In this document: positions 18,582-29,300 of the stretch, in pieces
Numbering within the stretch: the stretch's first letter is position 1
Layout: every line of letters begins with the position of its first letter
DNA from: Bacteroidota bacterium
Lineage (GTDB): Bacteria; Bacteroidota; Bacteroidia; Chitinophagales; BACL12
Length of the DNA stretch: 64,000 bases
NCBI GenBank assembly: GCA_016706865.1
Contig: JADJIS010000001.1
Location: 434,001 to 498,000 of the forward strand
Direction: 5' to 3'
Made by a program: the position numbers and the translations under genes
The notes under the pieces: model-generated
The model's input: only the letters and a program-made list of their open reading frames with translations
The model's database searches: none
Told to the model about the DNA's origin: nothing

Positions 18582-19922
18582 TTATTTATTGATAACAATT
18601 TGTTTATTGTATTCATTACCACCTGCAATAATTTTCACAAGGTATAAACCTGCTGTTGCATTTTGTAAATTAACAGAAGCATTTAAAATACCATTAGCTA
18701 TGGAAGTGTTATTGGAATACACAACATCACCGATCATATTAACGATCACGATATCTGCAGTATTAACAGATGCAGATAAATTCATATTAATATTAAATTC
18801 GCCTGAGGTTGGATTTGGATAAACTTCAAAACCTGACATTTCCATTTCCGCTTCACGACAAACATTTGTTACGTTAGCAATATCAGTAACGCGGTTACAG
18901 CCATCGATAGATGTTATGGAACAACGGTATTCACCTGTTTCTGAAGGGAATATTCTCCATGATGTAGCGCCATCTCCTGTGTATTCAACGCCATTTCTAT
19001 ACCATTGGTAAGTATTAGTTGCAACGTAACCCACTTTAACAATAATATTGGTACCTGGAGTTGGTGAACAAAGATTTAAGCCGTTTGGATGATAAATATT
19101 TGCATTTGGATTAAATCCGGAATTTAATTCAGTATAAGCAGAATAAGCTGAACAACCATTTGCTTGCGTAACTAATACATTATAATATGCAGGTTTTGTT
19201 GTTGCATAAGAAGTACCTGTTGCACCTGCTAATGGATTATCATTTTTGTACCACTGATACGTACAACCAACACAAGCATCCGTTGTGAAAGTTACGGGTT
19301 CACCTTTACAGGTGATCGCAATTCCGGCAGGCGACATAGTAGCAGGTGAATTAGAACAAACTGTTCCTCCAACTGATCCGTTGTAATTTCTTTCCTGACC
19401 ATTTACGTTACCTGCATCCCATCCGTAAAGACGGAAAATTACAGCACTTGTAGAACTGAAATCTACCATATCCCAGGTAAATGTTGTTCCTGATCCACAA
19501 GATCCGCTTGGCACTGAAAGATCTGATCCATTATTGATCCAACTTGTACCGCCGTCAAGACTATATGCATAACGCATTCTTTTAGGTCCTTGAGGATTAC
19601 GACCAAGGTCAAACTGTATACTTGTAAAATACATTGTATATCCTGCATCCGGAGTTAAAGTCAACTGTAAAGCAGAATATGCGGTAGAAAATGCGCCTGC
19701 TGATGTACTCCAGGTATCAGAACTATACCCGGTTCCGCACGCATTAATGTATGCTACTCCATTTACCGGAGTAAGGTTAGAAGCAGTAACACCAACAGCC
19801 TCGGATCCCGGTGACCCTAATTCATCATTGTCGAATGTGTAAATTGTTTGAGCTTGGAGACTCTGGACAAAAGTCAGGCTACACAGCAATATTGCTGTCT
19901 TCAAAGTGTGCATTTTTTTCAT
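18582..19922 (-). CDS. T9SS cargo with Ig-like modules and type A sorting domain
   Basis: The ATG at 19920-19922 (MKKMHTLKTAILLCSL) is chosen because it gives a normal signal peptide ending SLQAQ; the longer frame to 20006 would cover the promoter. The 446-residue product has a jelly-roll-like N-terminal module (about 25-190, FTSIQFDLGRNPQGPKRMRY), two Ig-like modules (CTYQWYKNDNPLAGATG; NTYQWYRNG) and a type A sorting domain (FEVYPNPTSGEFNINM... YNKQIVINK). It lacks the MopE and GEVED modules of its neighbours. A well-formed Bacteroidota promoter precedes it. Confidence 0.88.
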   Translation of the reverse strand: MKKMHTLKTAILLCSLTFVQSLQAQTIYTFDNDELGSPGSEAVGVTASNLTPVNGVAYINACGTGYSSDTWSTSAGAFSTAYSALQLTLTPDAGYTMYFTSIQFDLGRNPQGPKRMRYAYSLDGGTSWINNGSDLSVPSGSCGSGTTFTWDMVDFSSTSAVIFRLYGWDAGNVNGQERNYNGSVGGTVCSNSPATMSPAGIAITCKGEPVTFTTDACVGCTYQWYKNDNPLAGATGTSYATTKPAYYNVLVTQANGCSAYSAYTELNSGFNPNANIYHPNGLNLCSPTPGTNIIVKVGYVATNTYQWYRNGVEYTGDGATSWRIFPSETGEYRCSITSIDGCNRVTDIANVTNVCREAEMEMSGFEVYPNPTSGEFNINMNLSASVNTADIVIVNMIGDVVYSNNTSIANGILNASVNLQNATAGLYLVKIIAGGNEYNKQIVINK

Positions 19923-19975
19923 AAAATGTAGTTTGTTTGTAGGTTTGTTTAGGATTAAAAAATAGATATGGATGG

Positions 19976-20007
19976 CAAATGTATATGTGTATACTTGAAA
20001 TATCAAA
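19976..20007 (-). promoter_or_regulatory. Bacteroidota-type promoter of the 18582-19922 gene
   Basis: On the minus strand TTTG, a 20-bp spacer, then TACATTTG. This is a full match to the Bacteroidota -33/-7 consensus (TTTG, TAnnTTTG), about 54 bp upstream of the chosen ATG. It supports that start rather than the one at 20006. Confidence 0.65.
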
Positions 20008-20198
20008 AAAATGCAAGCATAATTTTATTAAACCCATAATTTAACTAGGTTTTTTGTGACATTTTTAATATAATCTATAATTATATCCGTCATTTTTTAA
20101 TAAAAATGTAATAAATATGAATTTAGTATACTTTTTGTGTTAAAGAAACAACATTTTGGCAAATACAATCTTCTTATAACAATCGCCGTTTCATCTCT

Positions 20199-20206
20199 TA
20201 TTTTTG
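20199..20206 (+). promoter_or_regulatory. Possible -7 box of gldA
   Basis: TATTTTTG matches TAnnTTTG and ends 15 bp before the gldA ATG, leaving a very short leader. No good -33 element is seen. Confidence 0.35.
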
Positions 20207-20221
20207 CAGCAATCAAAATGC

Positions 20222-21124
20222 ATGTCGATAAAAGTTGAACATATCACCAAAGTTTACGGAGAACAGAAAGCAGTAAACGACATTTCGTTTGAAGTACAGG
20301 CGGGTGAGATCATTGGGTTTCTTGGTCCTAACGGTGCAGGAAAAAGTACCACCATGAAGATTCTCACTTGTTTTATTCCTCAAACTGGCGGTAAAGCAAG
20401 TGTTTGTGGTTTTGATACAGAAAAACAATCCATGGATGTGCGGAAAAACATTGGATATCTTCCGGAACACAATCCACTTTATCCGGAGATGTATGTAAAA
20501 GAGTATCTTGAATTCGCCGCGCGGTTACACAATATGAAAAGTCCCAAAAAACGCATCGAGGAAATGATCGCGATGACGGGACTTACTGTGGAGCAAAAAA
20601 AGAAAATTGGACAGCTGAGTAAAGGATATCGTCAGCGTGTTGGCTTAGCTCAGGCAATGTTGCACGATCCTAAGGTTTTAATAATGGATGAGCCAACGTC
20701 AGGATTAGATCCAAATCAATTGGCAGAAATAAGAAGTCTGATCAAAAATATCGGCAAAGAAAAAACAGTAATATTATCCACGCATATTATGCAGGAAGTG
20801 CAAGCTATCTGCAGCAGAGTGATCATCATCAACAAAGGAAAAATTGTTGCAGATGATACGGTGGAAGGATTAAAATCGCACCAAAAAGGTATGACTTTAG
20901 TTCAGGTTGAATTTAAAGAACGCATCGATAAATCCCTGTTATCAAAAATAAACGGTATCCATAAAGTAACCGGCGATAACCAACTCACCATAGAATATTC
21001 CGGCGATGAAGATATTCGCGAGATTTTATTCCGTTTTGCAGTGGAAAATAAATATACGCTACTCAATCTCAATATCGAGAAACAGAGTTTGGAGGATGTG
21101 TTTCAACAAGTGACTGGTAAGTAG
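20222..21124 (+). CDS. gldA: Gliding-motility ABC transporter ATP-binding protein GldA
   Basis: A 300-residue ATPase with Walker A (GPNGAGKST, about residues 39-47), the ABC signature in a slightly altered form (LSKGYRQRVGLAQAM), Walker B (VLIMDEPTSGLDP) and the H-loop (ILSTHIMQEV). The C-terminal 80 residues are typical of the GldA/NatA-like branch. GldA is thought to act with the membrane proteins GldF and GldG, encoded here 10 kb downstream, as is also the case in other gliding Bacteroidota where gldA is unlinked. The ATG at 20222 is preferred over the upstream TTG. The stop codon is followed immediately by a TAGGACA heptad array. Confidence 0.9.
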   Translation: MSIKVEHITKVYGEQKAVNDISFEVQAGEIIGFLGPNGAGKSTTMKILTCFIPQTGGKASVCGFDTEKQSMDVRKNIGYLPEHNPLYPEMYVKEYLEFAARLHNMKSPKKRIEEMIAMTGLTVEQKKKIGQLSKGYRQRVGLAQAMLHDPKVLIMDEPTSGLDPNQLAEIRSLIKNIGKEKTVILSTHIMQEVQAICSRVIIINKGKIVADDTVEGLKSHQKGMTLVQVEFKERIDKSLLSKINGIHKVTGDNQLTIEYSGDEDIREILFRFAVENKYTLLNLNIEKQSLEDVFQQVTGK

Positions 21125-21192
21125 AGGAGACATAGGACATAGGATTTAGGACATAGGACTTGACATAGGACAATGGAAAGCGACAAAGGAAA
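21125..21192. repeat. TAGGACA heptad array after gldA
   Basis: Begins a few bases after the gldA TAG stop. Units AGGACAT, AGGATTT, AGGACAT, AGGACTT repeat with a 7-bp period, then decay into a GACAAAGGAAAAC stretch. It is purine-rich in the sense of gldA. Confidence 0.85.
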
Positions 21193-21625
21193 ACATACAG
21201 TCGGCTGACAACATTGTCAATTATCAATTTCCCCAACTACCCGAAGCAAAATCATCCTCCCGTCGACCAATTCTCAATTCTCCATTCTCAATTCACCCGA
21301 AGCTTAATCATCATCCCGACGATCATTGTCAATTGTCAATTATCAATTATCAATTTTCTCCCTCCCCCGAAGCTTAATCATCCTCCCGACGATCATTGTC
21401 AATTGTCAATTGTCAATTGTCAATTTTTCCCCTCACCCGAAGCTTGATCATCCTCCCGACGATCATTGTCAATTGTCAATTGTCAATTTTTCCCCCCACC
21501 CGAAGCTTGATCATCCTCCCGACGACCCATTCTCAATTCTCAATTCTCAATTCCCCCGAAGCTTAATCATCCTCCCGACGATCATTGTCAATTGTCAATT
21601 GTCAATTATTTCCGCCTTTTAATTG
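21193..21625. repeat. Higher-order ATTGTCA heptad composite
   Basis: About five modules of roughly 85 bp. Each has 3-5 heptads (ATTGTCA, ATTATCA or ATTCTCA) followed by a linker CACCCGAAGCTTGATCATCC and then CCCGACGATC. It starts with AGTCGGCTG, the complement of the AGCCG box. Two long plus-strand frames here (21214-21447, 21326-21622) translate to VNCQLSIVN-type repeats and are spurious. Confidence 0.88.
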
Positions 21626-21644
21626 GTACATTTTCTTCTCCCTT

Positions 21645-21687
21645 CCCTCAAACCTACCAGGTTAAAAAAAACCTTGTAGGTTGAGGG
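21645..21687. repeat. Single REP-like hairpin
   Basis: CCCTCAAACCTACCAGGTT / AACCTTGTAGGTTGAGGG around an A-rich loop, a slightly diverged copy of the RAYT-associated palindrome. Confidence 0.8.
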
Positions 21688-21790
21688 CGTAATTCTTTCA
21701 TACCTATTTTTTATCCTTTTAAATCCGCTTAATCAGCGTTATCAGCGTTCCCCCTTTTTCATTTCTTCATTTTTAATTCTCTTCACCCTT

Positions 21791-21833
21791 CCCTCAGACC
21801 TCACAGGTTAAAAAAAACCTGGTAGGTCGAGGG
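21791..21833. repeat. Single REP-like hairpin
   Basis: CCCTCAGACCTCACAGGTT / AACCTGGTAGGTCGAGGG, identical in its core to the copy at 18424-18465. Confidence 0.85.
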
Positions 21834-21925
21834 AATTGTCAATTATCAATTGTCAATTATCAATTATTCCCGGCTGTTCATTCTCAATTCTCAACTCTCA
21901 ATTCTCAATTAATTCCCTATCTTCA
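21834..21925. repeat. ATTGTCA/ATTCTCA heptad arrays flanking a CGGCTGTT box
   Basis: AATTGTCAATTATCA units (21834-21865), then CCCGGCTGTTC (complement of the AACAGCCGGG box), then CTCAATT units up to just before the sensor-kinase gene. In contrast to most arrays this one lies directly upstream of a plus-strand gene. Confidence 0.8.
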
Positions 21926-21932
21926 TCTTTCC

Positions 21933-24900
21933 ATGTTGCGCATACTTAACAAAACCTGTCTTACCATATTTATATTATTTGCTGTTCTGCAGGAAACTCA
22001 GGCGCAGGAATTTCCGCAATTGAATTTTGAGAACATCAGCACTGTCAATGGATTAAGTGATAATATTATTACTTGTATTTATCAGGATAAAAAAGGTTTT
22101 TTGTGGATTGGTACTGCGAATGGTTTGAATAAATATGATGGTTTGACTTTTAAAACTTTTTTTGCAAAGGAGGGAGATCCCAATTCACTTTCGGGAAACA
22201 TTATCATTGATATTTTGGAAGATAATAACGGAGTATTCTGGATCGCGACCAGAGATGGAGGAATAACAAGATATGATCCTTCAAAAACTCCCGATAAACA
22301 ATTTCTGCAATTCAGAAATGATCCAACAATTGCATCCTCTATTGTTTCTAATAGAATTACCGCTATTGAAGAACTGGATAATGATTATATAATATTTAGT
22401 TGCGAAAGCGCAGCCGTGGGATTTATCCATAAAAAAGACCTGAAAATAACGTACAATATTGCTTCTGATTCATTGCACACCATAATTGATCCTTTAAGCG
22501 GAGGAAACAAACCAAAAACCGGAGGCTGGATACATTATTTTTATTCAGACAGCAATTATTTATATCTATCACAACTTGGAGTTGGACTGCAGGTTTATGA
22601 TATAAAAAGTAAAGATCGCCAGAAATTAAATTTTGGTGTTTCAAATGGCGGAATACAACATTTTGAAGTTGATAAAGAAAAAATATGGATAGCGAGTTGG
22701 GGCAGTGGTATGTATTACCAAAAAAATCCCCTATACGCCGTTGAAGGAGAAAAAGCAATTTCACAAAAACTTTTTGAAACGGAAGAAGAGATCTCCTGTG
22801 TATTATCAATCGACCAGGATTTTTTATTGGCAGGATCAAAAGGTGCGGGAATTTATTTGATGAATAAAAAGGATTTTTCTTTTATTCAGCTAAAAAATGA
22901 AAAAGGCAATAATTTCAGTTTGTCGTCGAACCGGATAAACTGTATGTTGAAAGATTCCAAAGGAATTATATGGATTGGAACAACAAACGGTTTAAATAAA
23001 TTTAATCCGGTGCAATGGCAATTTAAAAGTTATACCATAACCAGTGATTATGATAAGGATATTATTCATTATTCCATTTTTGCATATGATAAAAATACAC
23101 TTGGCATTTGCACATCCAATGGAATATATCAATTTTCAACAAAGGAAAACAACTTTAAACTCCTGGAATTTCAATATGAAAATTACCCATTACGACCTAC
23201 TGCAGTAATTGAACTGAATAAAAACAACACCTATCTAACCACAGAAAGCAATGCATTTCATTACGATAAAAACACGCATAATATTGAGATCTTGAGTCCC
23301 AAACAATTTTATAATTACCAAACTAAACTGTATTATACATTCAAACCATTTCGGACAGCTTATCAGGTGTATGATGTAATAAGTGATACAATTGCAGGTA
23401 CAGAATTTCACATTTTCAGAACCATAGGTTCGGGTTTAGGTGTTTATAATGCAGAAACACAAAATTATAGTGATCTGTACCATATTAATGATTCCACTTC
23501 CCTGAGCAGCAATTTTGTAAGAGTAATTTATAAAGATTCACAGGGAAATATTTGGGCAGGCACTTCAGAAGGTTTAAACAAATTAAAAAAAACACCTGAT
23601 TTTGAAAATACATTTATACATTATCTTCATAAAAGCAACGATACAAATTCTATTTCAAATAATACTATTACCGGTATTTATGAAGATGCAGAGCAACGTT
23701 TGTGGATCTCCACCGGAAATGGAATTAATGAATTTAGAGATTCAAGATTTATCCATTATTCCCCTGATAAAACCGATAATATAACAATGCATGGATTATA
23801 TGCAGATGAAAAAAATAATTTATGGACAGCAGTAAGAGGCGGATTTGAAGTATTTGATCTTAAAAAGAAAACCTTTCGATTTGTTCCTTTGATAAATAAT
23901 AGCTGGTTATTAAAAAATCCGGCTCAGATCTTCCAGGAGAAGGGAGGAAATTGGTATTACGGCGCCGGAAATCAACTCATTTGTTTTGATCCCGAATCGT
24001 ATTATTTTGAAACGGAATTTCCAAAAATATATCTTAGCGATTTTAGCGTATTCGATAAATCAATAATGAATACACCGGTATTTAATGACCTTACCTTCAG
24101 TCATAATAATAATTTTATTACAGTCAATTTCTCTTGTTTACAATTATCGCAACCAGGAACTGTAAAGTTCAAATATCAGCTTAAAGGATTGAATACTGAT
24201 TGGATAGATGCAGGAAATTCCGGTAAAATAAGTTTTTTAAGTTTACCTCCCGGATATTATAGTTTACTTATAAAAGTTACAAACCCACAAGGTGATTGGA
24301 GTGATGAATTTGTGTTATCAGAATTTGTGATCCTACATCCGTATTGGCAACAGTGGTGGTTTATTGCTTTGTGTATTTTAACCGGAGCCGCAATAGTTTA
24401 TGCTATTATAAGATATAGGGAAAAACAATTCTTAAAACTTCAAATGATTAGAAATAATATTGCAAACGACCTCCACGACGACGTTGGAAGTGCACTCAGC
24501 ACTATAAATTTATATAGTGAGGTTGCTAAAATGAAGTCTAATGAAGAAAATGAAGATCTGAAGAACATGTTAAATAAAATTTCTGATACCAGTACAGAAA
24601 TGCAGGATAATATGAACCATATTGTTTGGTCGCTTCAACCTCGCAACGATAATTTCGAGCAGATGCTATTGCGTATGAAATCGTTTGCATTGGAAACCTT
24701 ACAAATAAAAAATATCACAACCAATTTTATTGTGGATGAAAAATTAAGTGATATTAAACTGACACCGGATAAAAGACATGAACTTTTTTTAATATTTAAG
24801 GAGGCGATCAATAATATAGTAAAATATGCCAATTGTTCCATAGTTAATATACAACTGTATAGAATTAAAAATAAGATCGTTTTAGAGATAACAGATAACG

Positions 24901-25043
24901 GCAGCGGATTCGACATGCAAACAAAGCATGCAGGAAACGGGTTACATAGTATGCAGGAACGCTCCAGGAAACTGAAAAGTAAATTCAAGATCAACTCCGA
25001 AATCGGAAAAGGAACAAGTATTAGTTTGATATTTGAAGTATAA
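21933..25043 (+). CDS. Two-component sensor kinase with periplasmic propeller, NarL-type
   Basis: A 1036-residue sensor. Signal peptide or anchor at residues 1-24, then a long extracytoplasmic region of Reg_prop (two-component regulator propeller) repeats with motifs such as GLSDNIITCIYQDKKGFLWIGT and SNFVRVIYKDSQGNIWAGT (about 30-690). A Y_Y_Y domain (about 715-785) precedes one membrane helix (WWFIALCILTGAAIVYAII, about 805-825). The HisKA_3 phosphoacceptor motif is NDLHDDVGSALSTINLY, with His about 848. The HATPase domain follows (KEAINNIVKYA, ITDNGSGFD, GNGLHSM). It should phosphorylate the response regulator encoded 63 bp downstream. The ligand is unknown; such propeller sensors often respond to polymers or cell-surface cues. 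Confidence 0.92.
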   Translation: MLRILNKTCLTIFILFAVLQETQAQEFPQLNFENISTVNGLSDNIITCIYQDKKGFLWIGTANGLNKYDGLTFKTFFAKEGDPNSLSGNIIIDILEDNNGVFWIATRDGGITRYDPSKTPDKQFLQFRNDPTIASSIVSNRITAIEELDNDYIIFSCESAAVGFIHKKDLKITYNIASDSLHTIIDPLSGGNKPKTGGWIHYFYSDSNYLYLSQLGVGLQVYDIKSKDRQKLNFGVSNGGIQHFEVDKEKIWIASWGSGMYYQKNPLYAVEGEKAISQKLFETEEEISCVLSIDQDFLLAGSKGAGIYLMNKKDFSFIQLKNEKGNNFSLSSNRINCMLKDSKGIIWIGTTNGLNKFNPVQWQFKSYTITSDYDKDIIHYSIFAYDKNTLGICTSNGIYQFSTKENNFKLLEFQYENYPLRPTAVIELNKNNTYLTTESNAFHYDKNTHNIEILSPKQFYNYQTKLYYTFKPFRTAYQVYDVISDTIAGTEFHIFRTIGSGLGVYNAETQNYSDLYHINDSTSLSSNFVRVIYKDSQGNIWAGTSEGLNKLKKTPDFENTFIHYLHKSNDTNSISNNTITGIYEDAEQRLWISTGNGINEFRDSRFIHYSPDKTDNITMHGLYADEKNNLWTAVRGGFEVFDLKKKTFRFVPLINNSWLLKNPAQIFQEKGGNWYYGAGNQLICFDPESYYFETEFPKIYLSDFSVFDKSIMNTPVFNDLTFSHNNNFITVNFSCLQLSQPGTVKFKYQLKGLNTDWIDAGNSGKISFLSLPPGYYSLLIKVTNPQGDWSDEFVLSEFVILHPYWQQWWFIALCILTGAAIVYAIIRYREKQFLKLQMIRNNIANDLHDDVGSALSTINLYSEVAKMKSNEENEDLKNMLNKISDTSTEMQDNMNHIVWSLQPRNDNFEQMLLRMKSFALETLQIKNITTNFIVDEKLSDIKLTPDKRHELFLIFKEAINNIVKYANCSIVNIQLYRIKNKIVLEITDNGSGFDMQTKHAGNGLHSMQERSRKLKSKFKINSEIGKGTSISLIFEV

Positions 25044-25086
25044 GTTACCTGCTATATTTTGTAGGTAACCGATAAATTATATTACT

Positions 25087-25094
25087 TAATTTTG
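25087..25094 (+). promoter_or_regulatory. Possible -7 box before the response regulator
   Basis: TAATTTTG fits TAnnTTTG, 12 bp before the response-regulator ATG. No -33 element is evident, so the regulator may simply be co-transcribed with the kinase gene. Confidence 0.3.
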
Positions 25095-25106
25095 TTTTAT
25101 TGATCT

Positions 25107-25745
25107 ATGGATATCCGAATAACACTTTTTGACGATAATGCCACCCGCCGTGATGGAGTAAAATTATTACTTGATAATTCCGAAGGATTTATTTGCGCAG
25201 GTGTATTTGAAGACTGCTCCAATCTGGTGGAGGATATTTTGCGCACAGAGCCACATGTTATTTTAATGGATATCGACATGCCTGGAATGAATGGCATTGA
25301 TGCTGTGAAAATAATTAAAGAACAATTCCCCGACCTTCCGGTAATGATGCAAACCGTTTTCGACCACGATGAAAAGGTTTTTCAAAGCATTTTAGCCGGT
25401 GCTACAGGATATCTCCTCAAAAAAACAGCTCCTTTAAAATTACTGGAAGCAATTAAAGAAATTTATGAAGGCGGCGCCCCTATGACCCCCGAAATTGCTC
25501 TCAAAGTACTTTCCTTTTTTAAAGTAAAAGAAGAAAAAAAGATATCAAATGATCATTTACTTTCTGTAAAAGAAAAAGAAATTCTTACACATTTAGTGGA
25601 TGGCCTCAGTTATAAAATGGTTGCCGACAAACAAAAAATAAGCTACCACACCGTAAATTTTCATATCCGTAACATCTACAAAAAACTCCACGTAAACAGC
25701 GCCTCCGAAGCAGTAGCAAAAGCGATCAAAGAAAGAATAATTTAA
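25107..25745 (+). CDS. NarL/LuxR-family response regulator
   Basis: A 212-residue regulator with an N-terminal receiver domain (acidic pair D9-D10; phosphoacceptor D55 in VILMDIDMPGMNG; conserved Lys in LLKKTAPLKLL) and a C-terminal LuxR-type helix-turn-helix (LLSVKEKEILTHLVDGLSYKMVADK... HTVNFHIRNIYKKLHV). It pairs with the HisKA_3 kinase upstream. Targets are unknown; the 1571-aa cargo gene downstream is one candidate by proximity. The TAA stop runs directly into an ATTGACA heptad array. Confidence 0.92.
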   Translation: MDIRITLFDDNATRRDGVKLLLDNSEGFICAGVFEDCSNLVEDILRTEPHVILMDIDMPGMNGIDAVKIIKEQFPDLPVMMQTVFDHDEKVFQSILAGATGYLLKKTAPLKLLEAIKEIYEGGAPMTPEIALKVLSFFKVKEEKKISNDHLLSVKEKEILTHLVDGLSYKMVADKQKISYHTVNFHIRNIYKKLHVNSASEAVAKAIKERII

Positions 25746-25806
25746 TTGACAATTGACAATTGATAATTGATAATTGATAATTGATAATTGACAATTAAAC
25801 AGCCGG
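25743..25806. repeat. ATTGACA heptad array ending in an AACAGCCGGG box
   Basis: Starts within the TAA stop codon of the response-regulator gene. Seven units ATTGACA/ATTGATA in perfect 7-bp register are followed by ATTAAACAGCCGGG. The box recurs at 18466 and 21866 (inverted) and 48245. Confidence 0.9.
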
Positions 25807-25854
25807 GTCTTCGAAATGCTTAGATGTTAGACTTTCCAAAATCTGTACTTGATA

Positions 25855-26320
25855 CCCGAAACCTAATATAATGTCCTAGTTCCCTGTCCTTTGTCATATG
25901 TCATAGGTCATAGGTCCTATGTCATATGTCCCTCTCTCCCATGTCCTTTGTCCAGTCCCGTGTCCCGCGTCCTATGTCCCGTGTCCCCCTCCCATGTCCT
26001 TTGTCCAGTCCCGTGTCCCGCGTCCTATGTCCCGTGTCCCCCTCCCATGTCCTTTGTCCAGTCCCGTGTCCCGCGTCCTATGTCCCGTGTCCCCCTCCCA
26101 TGTCCTTTGTCCAGTCCCGTGTCCCGCGTCCTATGTCCCGTGTCCCCCTCCCATGTCCTTTGTCCAGTCCCGTGTCCCGCGTCCTATGTCCTGTGTCCCC
26201 CTCCCATGTCCTTTGTCCAGTCCCGTGTCCCGCATCCCGTGTCCCGTGTCCCGTCCCTCCCATGTCCTATGTCCAGTCCCGTGTCCCGCATCCCGTGTCC
26301 CTTATCCCACCCACCTACTA
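25855..26320. repeat. GTCCCGT/GTCCTAT heptad array upstream of the PPC/PKD gene
   Basis: A 460-bp block of 7-bp units (GTCCTAT, GTCATAT, GTCCCGT, GTCCCGC, GTCCTTT, GTCCAGT), organised in a higher-order repeat of about 57 bp. It is pyrimidine-rich on the plus strand. Long open frames on both strands (for example 25919-26350 and the 5' extension of the next gene from 25891) are products of the repeat and should not be annotated as protein. Confidence 0.9.
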
Positions 26321-26394
26321 ATATTCGCTGTTGCCCACCCCCATGCATAAACCTACATTCGTGGCTTACTTTTTCAATCACAAAAATCTATTTT

Positions 26395-29300
26395 ATGAAA
26401 ATTAACAAAGTACTCTTTAGCCTTGCATTAATGCTCTGCACGGTTACACAAATTTGGGCCGATACGGAGCCCGACAACGACACTTATACAGGTGCAGATG
26501 CCCTTACAGTGGGGAATGATGTTACCGGCTCCATCGGTAACACTACCGACGACCCTGCAGATTATTATCAATTTACAGCCGATGACGACGGCAATATCAC
26601 AGCAACAATGGTGCTGACAGGCGCAGGTTATGCCTATCTCAAAATTTATGATAGCGACGGAACAACCGAATTGGCTTCTACATTTCAACTTGCTCCGGGC
26701 ACCTATTCTGTTACAGAAAATGGTAGAGCAGCAGGAACTTATTATGTAGCAATTAAAGCTTATAATACTTCTTCTCTTTCCGATTATACGCTATCGGTTT
26801 CCGTAGCAACACCTGCACAGGCAAATGATACGGAAAATAATGACACACCCGGAACCGCAGTTTTAATTTCCGAAAATAGCAGTGTTACAGGTCATATTGG
26901 CTATCGTTACAATGGTGGTGCTTATGACATTAACGATTATTATCAGTTTACTACAACCAACGATGGAAATGTAAATATTGCATTTACCAGTTCTGAAGTT
27001 GGACATTACAATTCATTATATTTATATGATAACGACGGAACAACATTACTTGCTTCCGTTTCAGGATATGGCGGCGCATCTATTACAGAAAATGGACTTG
27101 CTGCCGGGACTTATTATTTGAGAATGTATTATTATTCTACAACCCAATATAGTGGTTACACTTTAACAAATACTGTAATTACAGATGGTGTTGTTAATGA
27201 TGTGGAACCAAATGGAACTTTTGCGGAAGCATTGCCCATGATGGAAAACAATTCTGTAAATGGACATATTGGATATAGAAAAAATGGTGGTGTTTATGAT
27301 CAAAGCGATTACTATCAATTTACAACTACAAACGATGGTAATATTAACCTTTCGTTTTTAAGCACTGAAGCCGGACATTACAATACTATCTATTTATATG
27401 ATATTGATGGTACAACTTTACTCGCATCCGCTTCCGGTTATGGCTCTGCATCACTTACAGAATTAGGTCTTGCTGCAGGAACATATTACGCCAGAATGTA
27501 TTATTACAGCACATCAGAATACAGTGGATATACATTAACCAATACTGTAATAACAGATGGTATTGTTAATGATATCGAACTAAACGACACGCCTCTTACA
27601 GCTTTATCAATGTCGGAAAATGGTTCTGTTAACGGACATATCGGATATAGAATTAACGGAGGTACTTATGATCAAAGTGACTATTATCAATTTACAACAA
27701 CAAATGATGGAAATATAACAATTGCTTTTAGCAGTACAGAAGCTTTACATTATAATTCCATTTATTTATATGATGCCGATGGAACTACTTCATTAGGTTC
27801 AGCCTCAGGATATGGTGGTGCTTCATTTACATCAAATGGATTAGCCGCCGGTACTTATTATGCAAGAATGTATTATTATAGTACTTCCAGTTTCAGTGGA
27901 TATACACTCACCAATACCGTAACAACTAATGGAATTGTAAATGATCTGGAACCAAATGGAACTCCTGCAGAAGCATTGCCAATGGCCGAAAATGGTTCAG
28001 TAAATGGTCATATTGGGTATCGCTTGAACGGCGGTGATTATGATGTAAGTGATTACTATCAATTTACAACAACTAATGATGGTGATATAACAATTACATT
28101 CTCCAGCACTGAAGTTGGACATTATAATTCAATTTATTTATATGATAATAATGGAACAACATTATTAGGATCTGAATCAGGTTATGGAACTGCAACTTTT
28201 ACTTCAGTTGGTTTAGCAGCAGGCACCTATTATGCAAGAATGTATTATTATTCTTCATCGTCTTATAGCGGATATACCTTGACAAATACAGTTACGGTTG
28301 CCGATTATACTATAGATGCAGAACCAAATGGAGATGCAGCAAATGCTATCGATATGTTAACCAATTCCACAATGGAAGGACATATTGGTTATCGCATAAA
28401 TGGTGGAACTTATGATACTTACGATTATTATACATTTACTACACACAGTGCCGGCGATTTAACTGCTACACTTGCAAATCCAAATGGAAAATACAATACT
28501 GTTCAGATCTTAAACAGTGCTGAAAGTGTATTGGCATCAGGATCAGCATATGGCGGAACAACAGTTACGGAATTAGATGCACCTGCAGGTCTTTATTATA
28601 TAAGAGTATATTATTACAGTTCAGATCATTTTACAGGTTATACAATTTCAAATAATTTCTGCCCTGATGCAATTACAATTGTTGCAGAAGGTGAAACAAC
28701 TTTTTGTGATGGTGAATCTGTAACTTTAAGTACTCCCGATCACCATTTAGATTATTTATGGAGTGATGGATCTGTTACCGAAACAAATACTGTAACATTA
28801 ACAGGTGATTATTCTTTAACAATAGATAATGGCGGTGGATGTGTAAGAACATCAAACACAATTTCTACGGAATCAACACCATTACCGGTTGCAATAATAG
28901 ATGCCGACGGACCAACAGAATTTTGTGATGGCGGAGATGTAACATTAAGCGTTCCAATTGTTGCTGATTCTTATTTATGGAGCAATGGAGAAACTACATC
29001 AACAATTACTGTTTCCACAACAGGCGATTATTCTGTAACACTTACAAAAAATGATTGCTCTGCTATTTCCGATCCGATACACATTGAAGTAAATCCAAAT
29101 CCAATAGCAACAATTACTCCTGACGGATCAACAACATTCTGCGAAGGTGGGGATGTTACATTATCTGCAACTGCTGCTTCTGAATATTTATGGAGCAATG
29201 GAGAAACAACTTCATCCATTTTAGTAAATGCTAACGGAAGTTTTTCTGTTACAATTACCGATGCAAATGGTTGTGAAGCAACTTCTTCTACAACTGCAGT

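Noticed and set aside
21933..25043. Hybrid two-component system in one polypeptide
   Set aside because: The kinase lacks a receiver and an AraC-type output domain; the regulator is a separate gene at 25107.
25919..26350. Overlapping plus-strand frames with PVPCPASYV repeats, and the 5' extension of the PPC/PKD gene from 25891
   Set aside because: Products of the GTCCCGT array. The real gene starts at 26395 with a good signal peptide.
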